This document shows, in pieces, positions 1 to 7,968 of a stretch of 35,235 nt of DNA. Source of the stretch: Candidatus Equicola faecalis (GTDB taxonomy: Bacteria > Bacteroidota > Bacteroidia > Bacteroidales > Bacteroidaceae). The stretch spans positions 1-35,235 of the forward strand of contig JAGHTU010000009.1 in assembly GCA_018065185.1 (NCBI GenBank), given 5' to 3'. The notes under the pieces were generated by a model. The model was not told the origin of the DNA, ran no database searches, and worked only from the letters and a program-made list of their open reading frames with translations. Both the position numbers and the translations under genes were made by a program. Each line of letters starts with the position of its first letter. Position 1 is the first letter of the stretch.

Positions 1-33
1 AATAAAGTGCGTCATCGCTATATACAGAACTCT

Positions 34-59
34 GAGCGATGGGAATACGGTTCCCGCTC
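34..59. other. strong hairpin in the left non-coding edge
   Basis: GAGCG (34-38) pairs with CGCTC (55-59) and GGAA (42-45) with TTCC (51-54), leaving a short bulge and a 5-nt loop. Positions 1-150 hold no convincing gene on either strand. A second small inverted repeat, TCGCA/TGCGA, lies near 123-139. The hairpin could be an mRNA 3' structure after the C_GCxxG gene or part of a repeat cut by the window edge. No T-tract follows, so a classical terminator is not supported. Confidence 0.4.
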
Positions 60-150
60 CTCGCAAAGCCGATTCCTCTGTTTCTTATTGAGTGGTTTCT
101 GTTTTTTCGCTTTCTGGGGTTCTCGCAGAGTCTTGCGAATTAAACACAGA

Positions 151-621
151 TCAAATCTTGTTTTTCAAATATTCTTCAACAATATCAACGGCACACTCTA
201 CCATCCTCAGGCATGGGCGTGAACGGTAGTATTCCTCCGTGCGCTCGGCAGGGGTGGAAGGGTGGGACTTCTGTTCTTCGGCTCTCAGGCGCAACAGTTC
301 TGCACAGCGTGTGCTTCCGTTGCGCTGACCGAACTCGGAAAAGAAATGCTGTACCGTCTCGTAGTTCTTTTGTTTTGCTGTCTGGTCGGATTCTTCGGTC
401 TGCCCAGTTTCAAGTCCTGCAATCATGCATGCCCCACAAAGAGCTCCACATGTCTCGCGCATACGTCCTATGCCACCACCGAATGATGCTGACAGTCGCA
501 AAGCCAGATTCATCGGTATGTCATAATCTTTGGCAAAAGCACCGAACACAGCCTGTGAACAGTTAAAACCTTGTAGAAACAAATCTCTTGCTTTCTGTTT
601 GTAATCAGTCGCCATAGTCAT
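151..621 (-). CDS. C_GCxxG_C_C family redox-active protein
   Basis: A 156-aa protein of the C_GCAxxG_C_C family, small cysteine-rich proteins thought to be redox active and often membrane- or metal-associated; the substrate is unknown. Visible hallmarks are FNCSQAV with Cys21, then GGGIGRMRETCGALCGAC with Cys58, Cys62 and Cys65, and two later cysteines (STRC, SRPC) that complete the pattern. It has no signal peptide, so it is probably cytoplasmic. The ATG at 621 overlaps the 3' end of recX by 17 bp; a second ATG at 615 is equally plausible. It is the last gene of a tight same-strand run and is probably translationally coupled to recX. The family call is firm; the role is not. Confidence 0.85.
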   Translation of the reverse strand: MTMATDYKQKARDLFLQGFNCSQAVFGAFAKDYDIPMNLALRLSASFGGGIGRMRETCGALCGACMIAGLETGQTEESDQTAKQKNYETVQHFFSEFGQRNGSTRCAELLRLRAEEQKSHPSTPAERTEEYYRSRPCLRMVECAVDIVEEYLKNKI

Positions 622-1093
622 CTCCTCTTAAATTCATTCTATCCAAACACGCGTATATCATCCCCATTTCAAATCCTCGTTGTAGGGCAAAACGTACGAG
701 TTTTCCTCTCCTTTCATAGTCGGTGGTGGCTTTGATTGTCGGCAACTTTGTCAAGAGCAAAGCCAGAAGTGTTTCCTGCTGTGCATCGCTGTCGGATGCT
801 TCAAGCAATGGAGAATAGATGTCCTTCGATATATGCTTTTGACAGAGTACCTGTTCTATTTTCCGTTTGCCCCAGCGGTTGAAACGCAACTTGTGGTCAA
901 TGAAAGCACGGCAGAACCGTGTGTCATCCACATATCGATTTTCTATCAGATGGCGCACAATCTGCCCTCGCACCTTTTCTTCTGCGCCCCAGTTGATGAG
1001 TTTCCGAATGATATCGTATGTGCAATACTCGGCTTGTGAGCATTGCGCCGTGAGCTTGAACAACATCTCATCTTTACTAAGCGTTTTCTTCAT
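605..1093 (-). CDS. recX: RecX family regulatory protein
   Basis: A 162-aa protein matching RecX, which binds RecA filaments and modulates recombination and the SOS response. The body is the usual set of three-helix repeats: an early CSQAEYCTYDIIRKL segment, then IVRHLIENRYVDDTRFCRAFIDHKLRFNRWGKRKIEQVL, the characteristic RYxDDxRFxxxFixxklxxxrwGkxkI region. I chose the ATG at 1093 (MKKTLSK). The frame stays open to a TTG at 1120, but those nine extra residues look non-native. Typical RecX proteins are about 150-200 aa. It lies 44 bp after nadD and overlaps the next gene by 17 bp. recA is not in the window. Confidence 0.85.
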   Translation of the reverse strand: MKKTLSKDEMLFKLTAQCSQAEYCTYDIIRKLINWGAEEKVRGQIVRHLIENRYVDDTRFCRAFIDHKLRFNRWGKRKIEQVLCQKHISKDIYSPLLEASDSDAQQETLLALLLTKLPTIKATTDYERRGKLVRFALQRGFEMGMIYACLDRMNLRGDDYGD

Positions 1094-1137
1094 CTGAAAA
1101 AGAGGGGAGAGAAGGGTCAACCATCAAGGGCAGCCAT

Positions 1138-1749
1138 TCAATTAACATAAAGATGATGTCGGTGGATATATGATTCCACGTTTTTTGTCACCATACCGCT
1201 GATGCTTTCACCATTGCGCAGACGCTGCCGTATCTCCGTACTGCTGACATCGAGCAATGGCGCATCTTTAAGCCATGCGACATTACTACCCTGTGGCATC
1301 TTCCAATTGGATTCTGCCTCGCGTTCTGTCTGTCTTGGATATATAAAAATCTCAAATGAGGATAGTATCTCCTGTGCTTTGTACCATTGAGGGAAACGCT
1401 GCCAGTTGTCCTCACCTATCAATAAGACGGGATGTACATCGGGATAGTCATTACAGATGCCACGTAAGGTGTTTATCATGTATGACGGACGTGGCAGATG
1501 AAACTCGTAATCCGAGACTTTCATCTGCAATTCTCTCTTTGCACATCGGAAATCATCAATGGCGAGTTGCGCCATTTCCAGACGCTTCTCATCACACAGT
1601 AGGTCGTCATCTTTTTTTAACGGATTCATCGGCGAGACCACGAACCATAGCTCATCTAGTGTTGCCTCGTCCAAAAACGCTTCGCCCAGATGAAGATGCC
1701 CCATGTGGATGGGATTAAAACTTCCGCCAAAGATGCCTATGCGTCTCAC
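1138..1749 (-). CDS. nadD: nicotinate-nucleotide adenylyltransferase
   Basis: A 203-aa cytoplasmic enzyme that adenylates nicotinate mononucleotide to deamido-NAD in NAD biosynthesis. GGSFNPIHMGH at residues 8-18 is the nucleotidyltransferase ATP-binding motif (HxGH at 15-18). Near the C-terminus, DVSSTEIRQRL is the conserved SSTxIR motif. The start codon is GTG at 1749, and its GTGA overlaps the TGA stop of gmk, so the two are very likely translationally coupled. Length is normal for NadD. The guanylate kinase-NadD pairing is a familiar Bacteroidetes arrangement and places two nucleotide and cofactor genes in one transcript. Confidence 0.95.
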   Translation of the reverse strand: MRRIGIFGGSFNPIHMGHLHLGEAFLDEATLDELWFVVSPMNPLKKDDDLLCDEKRLEMAQLAIDDFRCAKRELQMKVSDYEFHLPRPSYMINTLRGICNDYPDVHPVLLIGEDNWQRFPQWYKAQEILSSFEIFIYPRQTEREAESNWKMPQGSNVAWLKDAPLLDVSSTEIRQRLRNGESISGMVTKNVESYIHRHHLYVN

Positions 1750-2315
1750 TTGTCAAGGAAAGCCTTTACCAATTCAAAGACCTTGTGTTCAGCCTGTTCA
1801 AGATTGTCGTTCACCACCACCTGGTCAAAGTTGTTTGCCTGTGAGATTTCATAATCCACACGCTTCATACGCTCGTCAATCACATCGTATGCCTCTGTGC
1901 CACGAGCCAACAGGCGGTGGGTCAGTTCTTCTTTGCTCGGTGGCATGATGAAGATTGCCAAAGCCCTGTCACCATAGTGCTTTTTAATGGCCAGCCCACC
2001 ATTTACATCCACGTCGAAGACTACGTTTTCACCTCTTTCAAGTTGCTTCTCAACCTGCGATTTTAGTGTGCCATAGAATGTGCCTGCATAGACCTCCTCA
2101 TATTCAATAAACTCATTCATGATGATGTGATGACGGAAATCATCCTTAGAAATAAAGAAGTAGTTCACTCCGTCCTGCTCGTTATCGCGCGGTTTACGGG
2201 TGGTGGTAGAGACTGAGAAATGACAGTTCAAACCCTGATGCATCAAAAAGTTCACTATCGTGGATTTGCCCGCTCCTGACGGGGCTGCAAAGATTAATAA
2301 TTTTCCTGATTTCAT
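1746..2315 (-). CDS. gmk: guanylate kinase
   Basis: A 189-aa guanylate kinase that converts GMP and ATP to GDP and ADP. The P-loop APSGAGKST is at residues 11-19. It is followed by the GMP-binding region FSVSTTTRKPRDNEQDGVNYFF and EYEEVYAGTFYGT, both textbook Gmk features. FDVDVNGG and the lid segment RLLARGTE are also visible. The ATG at 2315 lies 52 bp after yicC, and the 3' end overlaps the nadD start. The yicC-gmk order is widely conserved in bacteria and supports both calls. Confidence 0.96.
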   Translation of the reverse strand: MKSGKLLIFAAPSGAGKSTIVNFLMHQGLNCHFSVSTTTRKPRDNEQDGVNYFFISKDDFRHHIIMNEFIEYEEVYAGTFYGTLKSQVEKQLERGENVVFDVDVNGGLAIKKHYGDRALAIFIMPPSKEELTHRLLARGTEAYDVIDERMKRVDYEISQANNFDQVVVNDNLEQAEHKVFELVKAFLDK

Positions 2316-2367
2316 AATCTATGATTTTTATATTTTGGTTTATGGTCTATAATGATTTGACCATTTA

Positions 2368-3243
2368 TTACATAACATTGAGCACCTGCTCTTTTATCTG
2401 TTCCAACTCATCTTTCATCATCACCACGATGTTCTGCATCTCGGCATTGTTGCTTTTTGAACCGGTAGTGTTTATCTCACGTCCCATTTCCTGTGCAATA
2501 AATCCGAGTTTCTTGCCCTGCGACGTGCCTTCGGTGAGTGTCTTACGGAAGTAGTCAAGATGATTGTTAAGGCGTTGCTTTTCCTCGCTGATGTCAAGTT
2601 TTTCGATATAGTATATCAGTTCCTGTTCAAGGCGGTTGGCATCATACTGCACATCATGTATTTGTTTCAAGTTGTCTGTGATGCGTGCACGAATCTTCTC
2701 CACTCTGGATTTCTCGTAAGGTTCAATCTCTTTGAGCAACCTTTCTATATTATCCACTTTCTCGCGGAATTTCTTTTCAAGCGCATCTCCCTCCTGACGA
2801 CGGAACGCCATGAGTTCGTTGATGGCTGTTCTCACAGCATCCATCACTACCGCCCATTCCTCTGGCGACACCTCATCATCTTCTGTCTTTGTCAGCACAT
2901 CAGGCATACGCATGAGCAACGACATCCAGTCCTGTGGTTCCTCGACCCCGATGTTGTCGGCAAGAGTTTTTAATTGAACGAGGTAATTCTGTGTAAGGTC
3001 TGCATTTATCGGCGTGGCAGCAGAACACCCTTCTTTCACCACCCACAGCGAGAAATCCACCTTGCCACGCTCCAGCGTTGCAGATATCATCTGGCGCATC
3101 TCCATCTCTTTCTCGCGGTAGCAGGGTGCTATGCGTGCAGAGATATCCAAAGCCTTACTGTTGAGTGACTTTATCTCAACGTGTATTTTCTTTTCATTAA
3201 AGGTCACGGCAGTCTTGCCGTATCCAGTCATTGATAATATCAT
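2368..3243 (-). CDS. yicC: YicC family stress protein / endoribonuclease
   Basis: A 291-aa YicC-family protein. The start MILSMTGYGK matches the near-invariant MIxSMTGfGka N-terminus, so the ATG at 3243 is the start although the frame is open further upstream. The C-terminal DUF1732-type domain is visible as RLEQELIYYIEKLDISEEKQRL and the closing GREINTTGSKSNNAEMQNIVVMMKDELEQIKEQVLNV, both conserved. Family members have been linked to stationary-phase and stress survival, and the E. coli protein to RNA cleavage. It starts 20 bp after tyrS and is followed by gmk. Family identity is secure; the exact activity here is inferred. Confidence 0.93.
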   Translation of the reverse strand: MILSMTGYGKTAVTFNEKKIHVEIKSLNSKALDISARIAPCYREKEMEMRQMISATLERGKVDFSLWVVKEGCSAATPINADLTQNYLVQLKTLADNIGVEEPQDWMSLLMRMPDVLTKTEDDEVSPEEWAVVMDAVRTAINELMAFRRQEGDALEKKFREKVDNIERLLKEIEPYEKSRVEKIRARITDNLKQIHDVQYDANRLEQELIYYIEKLDISEEKQRLNNHLDYFRKTLTEGTSQGKKLGFIAQEMGREINTTGSKSNNAEMQNIVVMMKDELEQIKEQVLNVM

Positions 3244-3262
3244 AATTGATGTGGTGTTTATA

Positions 3263-4558
3263 TCATTGAACTGTGATGAGGTAATAGTTCTTCTTTCCGC
3301 GTTGCACGAGAAGATATTTCCCATTGATAAGGTCGTCCGTTGTGATGATGCGGTCAAACGCCGTCAGTTTCTCCTTATTGAGTGACACACCGCCACCCTG
3401 CACCAACTTTCTCATCTCGCCTTTGCTTGGGAAAATGTTGGCTTGCTGGGTAAAGAGTTCCACGGCTGGCTGTCCCAAATCCTCTTTTGAGATGGTGAAC
3501 ATCGGCACACCTTCAAACACACTGCAGAATGTTGCCTCATCCAGTCTTTGCAGACTCTCCTTTGTGCCTTTGCCGAAAAGGATGGACGAAGCCTCAATAG
3601 CCATCTCATAATCCTGTTGGGAATGTACCATCACCGTTACTTCCTGTGCCAGACGTTTCTGCAAGATGCGCATACCAGCATCCTTATGATGTTCTTCAAT
3701 CAGGGCATCAATAGTTTCCTTGTCCAAAGATGTGAAAATCTTGATGTATTTCTCTGCATCATCATCGCTCACGTTCAGCCAGAACTGATAGAACTTATAT
3801 GGTGTCGTACGTTTTGGATCAAGCCATATGTTTCCGCTTTCTGTCTTGCCGAACTTCTTGCCGTCGGCTTTCGTTATGAGCGGACATGTCAGGGCAAAGG
3901 CTTCTGCTTCGCCTCCTAACGTACGGCGGATAAGTTCCGTACCGGTAGTCATGTTTCCCCACTGGTCGTTACCGCCAAGTTGCAGTTTACAACCCTTTGC
4001 CTGATAAAGATGCAGGAAATCATAACCCTGAAGAAGCTGATAGGTAAATTCTGTGAAGGAAAGACCATCACGGGCGATTCCGTTTAGGCGTTGTTGCACA
4101 CTCTCTTTTGCCATCATATAATTGACGGTGATGTGCTTGCCGACGCTACGGGCGAAATCAAGGAACGTAAAGTCTTTCATCCAGTCATAATTGTTCACCA
4201 TTTCTGCCGCATTGGCATCAGTGCTGTCAAAATCGAGAAATTTAGCCACTTGTGCTTTTATACATTCCTGATTATGATAGAGTGTCTCGGCATCCAGTAG
4301 GTTGCGCTCCTGTGACTTGCCGGATGGATCGCCAATCATACCCGTAGCACCACCCACAAGAATTATCGGCTTGTGACCACAGCGTTGCAAATGTCGGAGC
4401 ATCATAATGCCACACAGATGACCAATATGAAGGGAATCAGCAGTTGGGTCAGTACCAAGATAGGCTGTCACCATTTCTTTTTGCAGGAGTTCTTCTGTAC
4501 CGGGCATTATCTGCGCCAACATCCCACGCCATTTGAGTTCTTCAACAAAATTTTTCAT
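3263..4558 (-). CDS. tyrS: tyrosyl-tRNA synthetase
   Basis: A 431-aa class I aminoacyl-tRNA synthetase charging tRNA-Tyr. HIGH is at residues 44-47 in [11 protein letters not shown]. The KMSKS-equivalent KFGKT is near 233-237 in [16 protein letters not shown], the usual TyrS variant. [12 protein letters not shown] is the tyrosine-binding region. The C-terminal S4-like RNA-binding domain is visible as [19 protein letters not shown]. The start is set at [12 protein letters not shown] (4558), which matches the family. An upstream in-frame ATG would add eight unconvincing residues. The 45-bp gap to yidD is AT-rich with TTAT/AATTG-like repeats and no clear promoter. Confidence 0.97.
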   Translation of the reverse strand: MKNFVEELKWRGMLAQIMPGTEELLQKEMVTAYLGTDPTADSLHIGHLCGIMMLRHLQRCGHKPIILVGGATGMIGDPSGKSQERNLLDAETLYHNQECIKAQVAKFLDFDSTDANAAEMVNNYDWMKDFTFLDFARSVGKHITVNYMMAKESVQQRLNGIARDGLSFTEFTYQLLQGYDFLHLYQAKGCKLQLGGNDQWGNMTTGTELIRRTLGGEAEAFALTCPLITKADGKKFGKTESGNIWLDPKRTTPYKFYQFWLNVSDDDAEKYIKIFTSLDKETIDALIEEHHKDAGMRILQKRLAQEVTVMVHSQQDYEMAIEASSILFGKGTKESLQRLDEATFCSVFEGVPMFTISKEDLGQPAVELFTQQANIFPSKGEMRKLVQGGGVSLNKEKLTAFDRIITTDDLINGKYLLVQRGKKNYYLITVQ

Positions 4559-4603
4559 TATTAAGTTATTATTCATTATCAATTGTCAATTACTAATCAT
4601 ATT

Positions 4604-4822
4604 TTATGGCACAGGGTCATATCCTGACCCTCCCCATGGGTGACATCTGAGCAATCGTCTCATGGATAGCCACATCCCTTTCAGCGGTCCGTATTTCATG
4701 ATTGCTTCCAACGCATACTGCGAGCATGTAGGGGTGTAACGGCATGAAGGCGGAAGTAAAGGCGAGATACACCTTTGGTAAAGCCGTATAGGAAAGCAAA
4801 ATACTTGGGATATCATCTTCAT
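4604..4822 (-). CDS. yidD: membrane protein insertion efficiency factor YidD
   Basis: A 72-aa YidD (UPF0161) protein that helps YidC/Sec insert membrane proteins. It has the characteristic motif [18 protein letters not shown] (Cys27, Cys33), the preceding amphipathic [12 protein letters not shown], and the tail [17 protein letters not shown]. Length is typical. The ATG at 4822 overlaps the end of rnpA by 4 bp (ATGA), the near-universal rnpA-yidD coupling. The second cysteine pair and HPWGGxGxDPVP make the call unambiguous despite the small size. Confidence 0.96.
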   Translation of the reverse strand: MKMISQVFCFPIRLYQRCISPLLPPSCRYTPTCSQYALEAIMKYGPLKGMWLSMRRLLRCHPWGGSGYDPVP

Positions 4823-5169
4823 TTTTCAATCTCTTTTAACAATCCCTTGATAACAGAATCCACCACATGTGTCTCCACCATCTTATCTGCTGTCCAGATG
4901 AAAGCCATTGCCAGACTCTGATGTTCAATAATGGCTTTGTTATGGCGATAGGCTTCGCGCACCTGACGCTTTATTCTGTTACGGTCAACAGCATGTTTAA
5001 AGAGCCGTTTCGGCACACTGATAAGCACCATGTTGCCATCCTCACAGGACATATACAGCATCCTCACAGGGTAAGAAAACAACGAAGCAGTTCCTTCCCT
5101 GTTAAACATCTTCTCAATCGTATGGAAACTGCAGAGACGCTCACATTTTCTCAGCCCCAGCCCACTCAT
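4819..5169 (-). CDS. rnpA: ribonuclease P protein component
   Basis: A 116-aa protein subunit of RNase P, which with the rnpB RNA trims tRNA 5' leaders. The family signature [13 protein letters not shown] is at residues 63-75 and the N-terminal strand-helix [19 protein letters not shown] is recognisable. The size is standard. It overlaps yidD by 4 bp and lies 41 bp after hemD. Here rnpA sits with hemD and the DUF4271 gene rather than with rpmH, as is usual in Bacteroidetes. Confidence 0.95.
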   Translation of the reverse strand: MSGLGLRKCERLCSFHTIEKMFNREGTASLFSYPVRMLYMSCEDGNMVLISVPKRLFKHAVDRNRIKRQVREAYRHNKAIIEHQSLAMAFIWTADKMVETHVVDSVIKGLLKEIEK

Positions 5170-5210
5170 ATCTTTTAATGTTTTGGGTTTTGAGTTATCT
5201 CACGACCCAT

Positions 5211-5957
5211 TTATCTTTTCTGCTCTTCTTTCAAAAAAGCCTGTAATGCAGAAGTCATGGAAGGATATTCTACCGACGGAGCCTCTACAACAAGATTCAG
5301 CCCCGCCTCGCGTGCCATCTTTGCCGTGGCAGGACCGAAAGTGGCTATTTTTATTTTCTTTTCGGCAATATCAGGAAAATTTTGTATGAGAGTGGTTACA
5401 CCCGTAGGCGAGAACAATACCACCATGTCGTAATCAAACACCTCATCAGGTGTGAAATTATTACTGATTGTACGATACATGATGCATTCCTTATATTGTA
5501 ATCCACGCTCATCAAGCGTACTGTTGATGTCACTTGAATGGACATCACTCACTGGCAAAAGATACTTCTCGCCCTTATGCTTCACCATCAATGGGATGAG
5601 GTCAACCAACTTGCCTGTAGTGCCAAAAAACACCTTACGTTTTCTGTATTGTACGTATTTCTGTATATAAAGTGATATGGTTTCAGTTACACAGAAATAT
5701 TTCATCGTTTCAGGTATAGTCACTTTCAAGTCCTGTGCTATCCTGAAGAAATTATCAATCGAGTGACGCGAAGTAAATACTATTGCCGAATAATCCGTCA
5801 ATGAGACATGCTGTGCACGGAATTCCTTTTCAGAAACACCCACCACTTTTATGAAAGGGCGGAAAACAATTTCCACACCTACCTGCTTTGCCAACGTATA
5901 ATAAGGTGATTTCTCACTTGTAGGCTGGGGCTGCGAAACCAGTATCTTCTTTATCAT
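5211..5957 (-). CDS. hemD: uroporphyrinogen-III synthase
   Basis: A 248-aa HemD-family protein, which cyclises hydroxymethylbilane to uroporphyrinogen III in tetrapyrrole synthesis. The family is poorly conserved. Visible features are the KKILVSQPQP start, SAIVFTSRHSIDNFF (the conserved FTS segment of the first Rossmann-like lobe), VVLFSPTGVTTLIQNF (its counterpart in the second lobe) and KIATFGPATAKMAREAG near the C-terminus. The Bacteroidetes context DUF4271-hemD-rnpA strongly supports the call. Other haem genes are not in the window, so whether it serves haem, corrinoid or a salvage route cannot be told. Confidence 0.85.
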   Translation of the reverse strand: MIKKILVSQPQPTSEKSPYYTLAKQVGVEIVFRPFIKVVGVSEKEFRAQHVSLTDYSAIVFTSRHSIDNFFRIAQDLKVTIPETMKYFCVTETISLYIQKYVQYRKRKVFFGTTGKLVDLIPLMVKHKGEKYLLPVSDVHSSDINSTLDERGLQYKECIMYRTISNNFTPDEVFDYDMVVLFSPTGVTTLIQNFPDIAEKKIKIATFGPATAKMAREAGLNLVVEAPSVEYPSMTSALQAFLKEEQKR

Positions 5958-6008
5958 CGGTATAACTAAATTGCCATGTTGATGTTGTCTTCTTTTATCA
6001 CGACTACA

Positions 6009-6650
6009 TCAGTTGCCTATAAAGCCTGTCAACACTTCACGCAGAAGTAAAAGAGGCCCAATTTCAAGCATGCAAAAGTACAAAATATTTTGCAACAAAC
6101 CGCTTAATGTGCCAAAAAACATACGATTAGCCTTATAAAACAGACTCAACTTTGCACACACAACAATGGCTATTGCTGAATAAAAAGCAACCTTGATAGG
6201 CAAAGAGAAATATACACATGCCACTATTAGGGGAAATAGAAAAAGTCCTTCGACAGCCGTCAGCAAAATCAGCGAATGATTCCAGTTCTGTGCCTGTTTG
6301 GCACTGAAGTAGAAGTAATTGATTGCATAATAAAGGATATAACGCATTATGAAATATAGGGAAAATATTCCGATATAAAGCCATATTGTATATTCTTCGT
6401 CTATTAGATAGATGCCTAACGCTAGAAGGAGTGCTGTCTGTCCGCAAAGCACATATTTATATGTACGCTCAATGGCGTTGCCAAAGAAAAAAGAATAATC
6501 GCGAGTGTAAATGAATGACTTTATTTCCCGCAGAATTTGATTGCCCACAGTTGCCAAAGCCAACAACCCCATTATTGTACAGATGACAATAATCAGAACC
6601 ACTGTATCATCATCTCTCTGACAATAAGGTATGGGCATCGTATCTAACAT
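6009..6650 (-). CDS. DUF4271 integral membrane protein
   Basis: A 213-aa polytopic membrane protein with about six hydrophobic segments (among them VVLIIVICTIMGLLALATVG, TALLLALGIYLI, WLYIGIFSLYFIMRYILYYAI, LILLTAVEGLFLFPLIVACVYF and AFYSAIAIVVCAKL). The pattern and its place just upstream of hemD match the DUF4271 family of Bacteroidetes. Its function is unknown to me. Conserved linkage to hemD and rnpA suggests a housekeeping envelope role, but that is inference. It starts 21 bp after metK; CAAATATG in that gap is only a near match to the reverse complement of a -7 element. Confidence 0.8.
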   Translation of the reverse strand: MLDTMPIPYCQRDDDTVVLIIVICTIMGLLALATVGNQILREIKSFIYTRDYSFFFGNAIERTYKYVLCGQTALLLALGIYLIDEEYTIWLYIGIFSLYFIMRYILYYAINYFYFSAKQAQNWNHSLILLTAVEGLFLFPLIVACVYFSLPIKVAFYSAIAIVVCAKLSLFYKANRMFFGTLSGLLQNILYFCMLEIGPLLLLREVLTGFIGN

Positions 6651-6671
6651 CCTTTGCTGTGCAAATATGAA

Positions 6672-7913
6672 TTATAGAAATAGGCGTTTAATATCATCCA
6701 CAAGGTCAAGTTTTTCCCATGTAAAGAGCTCCACCGATAGGGTCTTCTTTTCGTGATAAAGACTTGTGAATGTCTTTTCCCTGCGTTCATACTCGCGCCC
6801 CATGTGCCCATAGGCTGCCGTCTCGAGATAGATAGGCTGTCGCAGTTTTAGACGCTTCTCAATGGCACTTGGGCGGAAGTCGTACATCGCGCGAATCTTC
6901 TCTGCTATCTCGCTGTCGCTAATCTTTACATGACTTTTGCCGTAGGTGTTGACATAGATGCTCACCGGTTCTGCTTTTCCTATGGCGTAAGCCAACTGTA
7001 CCAATATTTCATCACTGACACCAGCTGCCACAAGGTTTTTTGCTATGTGGCGTGCTGCGTATGCTGCGCTACGATCCACCTTTGATGGGTCTTTGCCTGA
7101 AAAAGCACCGCCACCGTGAGCACCTTTGCCACCATAAGTGTCAACGATAATCTTCCTGCCCGTAAGACCGGTATCACCATGAGGTCCGCCTATGACAAAC
7201 TTTCCTGTAGGGTTCACAAGATATTCTATATCATCGTTGAACAGATCCAACACTTTCTGGCTCTTTATCGTCTGCTTTACACGCGGTATGAGAATATTTA
7301 TCACATCCGCCTTTATCTGTTCTTGTGACACGTCCTCGTCGTGCTGAGTGGAAACGACAATAGTGCGGATGCCCAATGGCACGCCGTCGTCGCTGTATTC
7401 CACCGTCACTTGACTCTTGGCATCCGGACGCAGATAAGTCATAACCTGATGCTCCTTGCGGATGTTTGCCAACTCACGCATAAGTCGGTGTGACAGATCA
7501 AGTGTAACAGGCATAAAACTATCCGTCTCGTTGGTGGCATATCCGAACATCATCCCCTGATCACCAGCTCCTTGCTCCTCTTTCGTGGCACGATTTACGC
7601 CTTGAGCAATATCACTGCTCTGTTCGTGAATGGCAGTGAGGATGCCACACGAGTTGCAGTCGAATTGATATTCAGATTTCGTATATCCTATACGTTCTAT
7701 AGTACGGCGTGCTATCGTCTGCAGGTCAATATATTCGCTTGATGTTACCTCGCCCATGATTATCACTTGTCCGGTTGTGACAAATGTCTCTATTGCACAA
7801 TGTGCATCTGCATCATAGGCGAGAAATTGGTCTAATAGTGCATCACTTATTTGGTCTGCTACTTTATCCGGATGGCCTTCCGATACCGATTCTGAGGAAA
7901 ATAAATATGACAT
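6672..7913 (-). CDS. metK: S-adenosylmethionine synthetase
   Basis: A 413-aa MetK that makes SAM from methionine and ATP. Signatures include [18 protein letters not shown] (GHPDK at 13-17), [26 protein letters not shown], the glycine-rich [21 protein letters not shown], and [23 protein letters not shown]. Length and domain order are normal for the bacterial homotetramer. It lies 55 bp after the M16 protease gene. That spacer is too short for a SAM riboswitch and shows no such fold; it holds a small TATGTGT-type direct repeat. CAAATATA at 7977-7984 could be a reverse-strand -7 box, but no -35-like partner is seen. Confidence 0.97.
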   Translation of the reverse strand: MSYLFSSESVSEGHPDKVADQISDALLDQFLAYDADAHCAIETFVTTGQVIIMGEVTSSEYIDLQTIARRTIERIGYTKSEYQFDCNSCGILTAIHEQSSDIAQGVNRATKEEQGAGDQGMMFGYATNETDSFMPVTLDLSHRLMRELANIRKEHQVMTYLRPDAKSQVTVEYSDDGVPLGIRTIVVSTQHDEDVSQEQIKADVINILIPRVKQTIKSQKVLDLFNDDIEYLVNPTGKFVIGGPHGDTGLTGRKIIVDTYGGKGAHGGGAFSGKDPSKVDRSAAYAARHIAKNLVAAGVSDEILVQLAYAIGKAEPVSIYVNTYGKSHVKISDSEIAEKIRAMYDFRPSAIEKRLKLRQPIYLETAAYGHMGREYERREKTFTSLYHEKKTLSVELFTWEKLDLVDDIKRLFL

Positions 7914-7968
7914 TCTTTTAATTATGTGTTATGTGTTGTGAGTCATGGAATCCCATAACCCATTAACT

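Noticed and set aside
34..59. tRNA 3' half
   Set aside because: The stem-loop has a 5-nt loop and lacks the GTTCRANYC T-loop and an acceptor stem; no matching upstream half exists.
7..222. 71-codon open frame on the plus strand at the left edge
   Set aside because: It runs antisense into the C_GCxxG gene, has no family resemblance and no promoter; low-complexity composition suggests chance.
7914..7968. SAM riboswitch before metK
   Set aside because: The spacer is only 55 bp and shows no conserved SAM-aptamer core.
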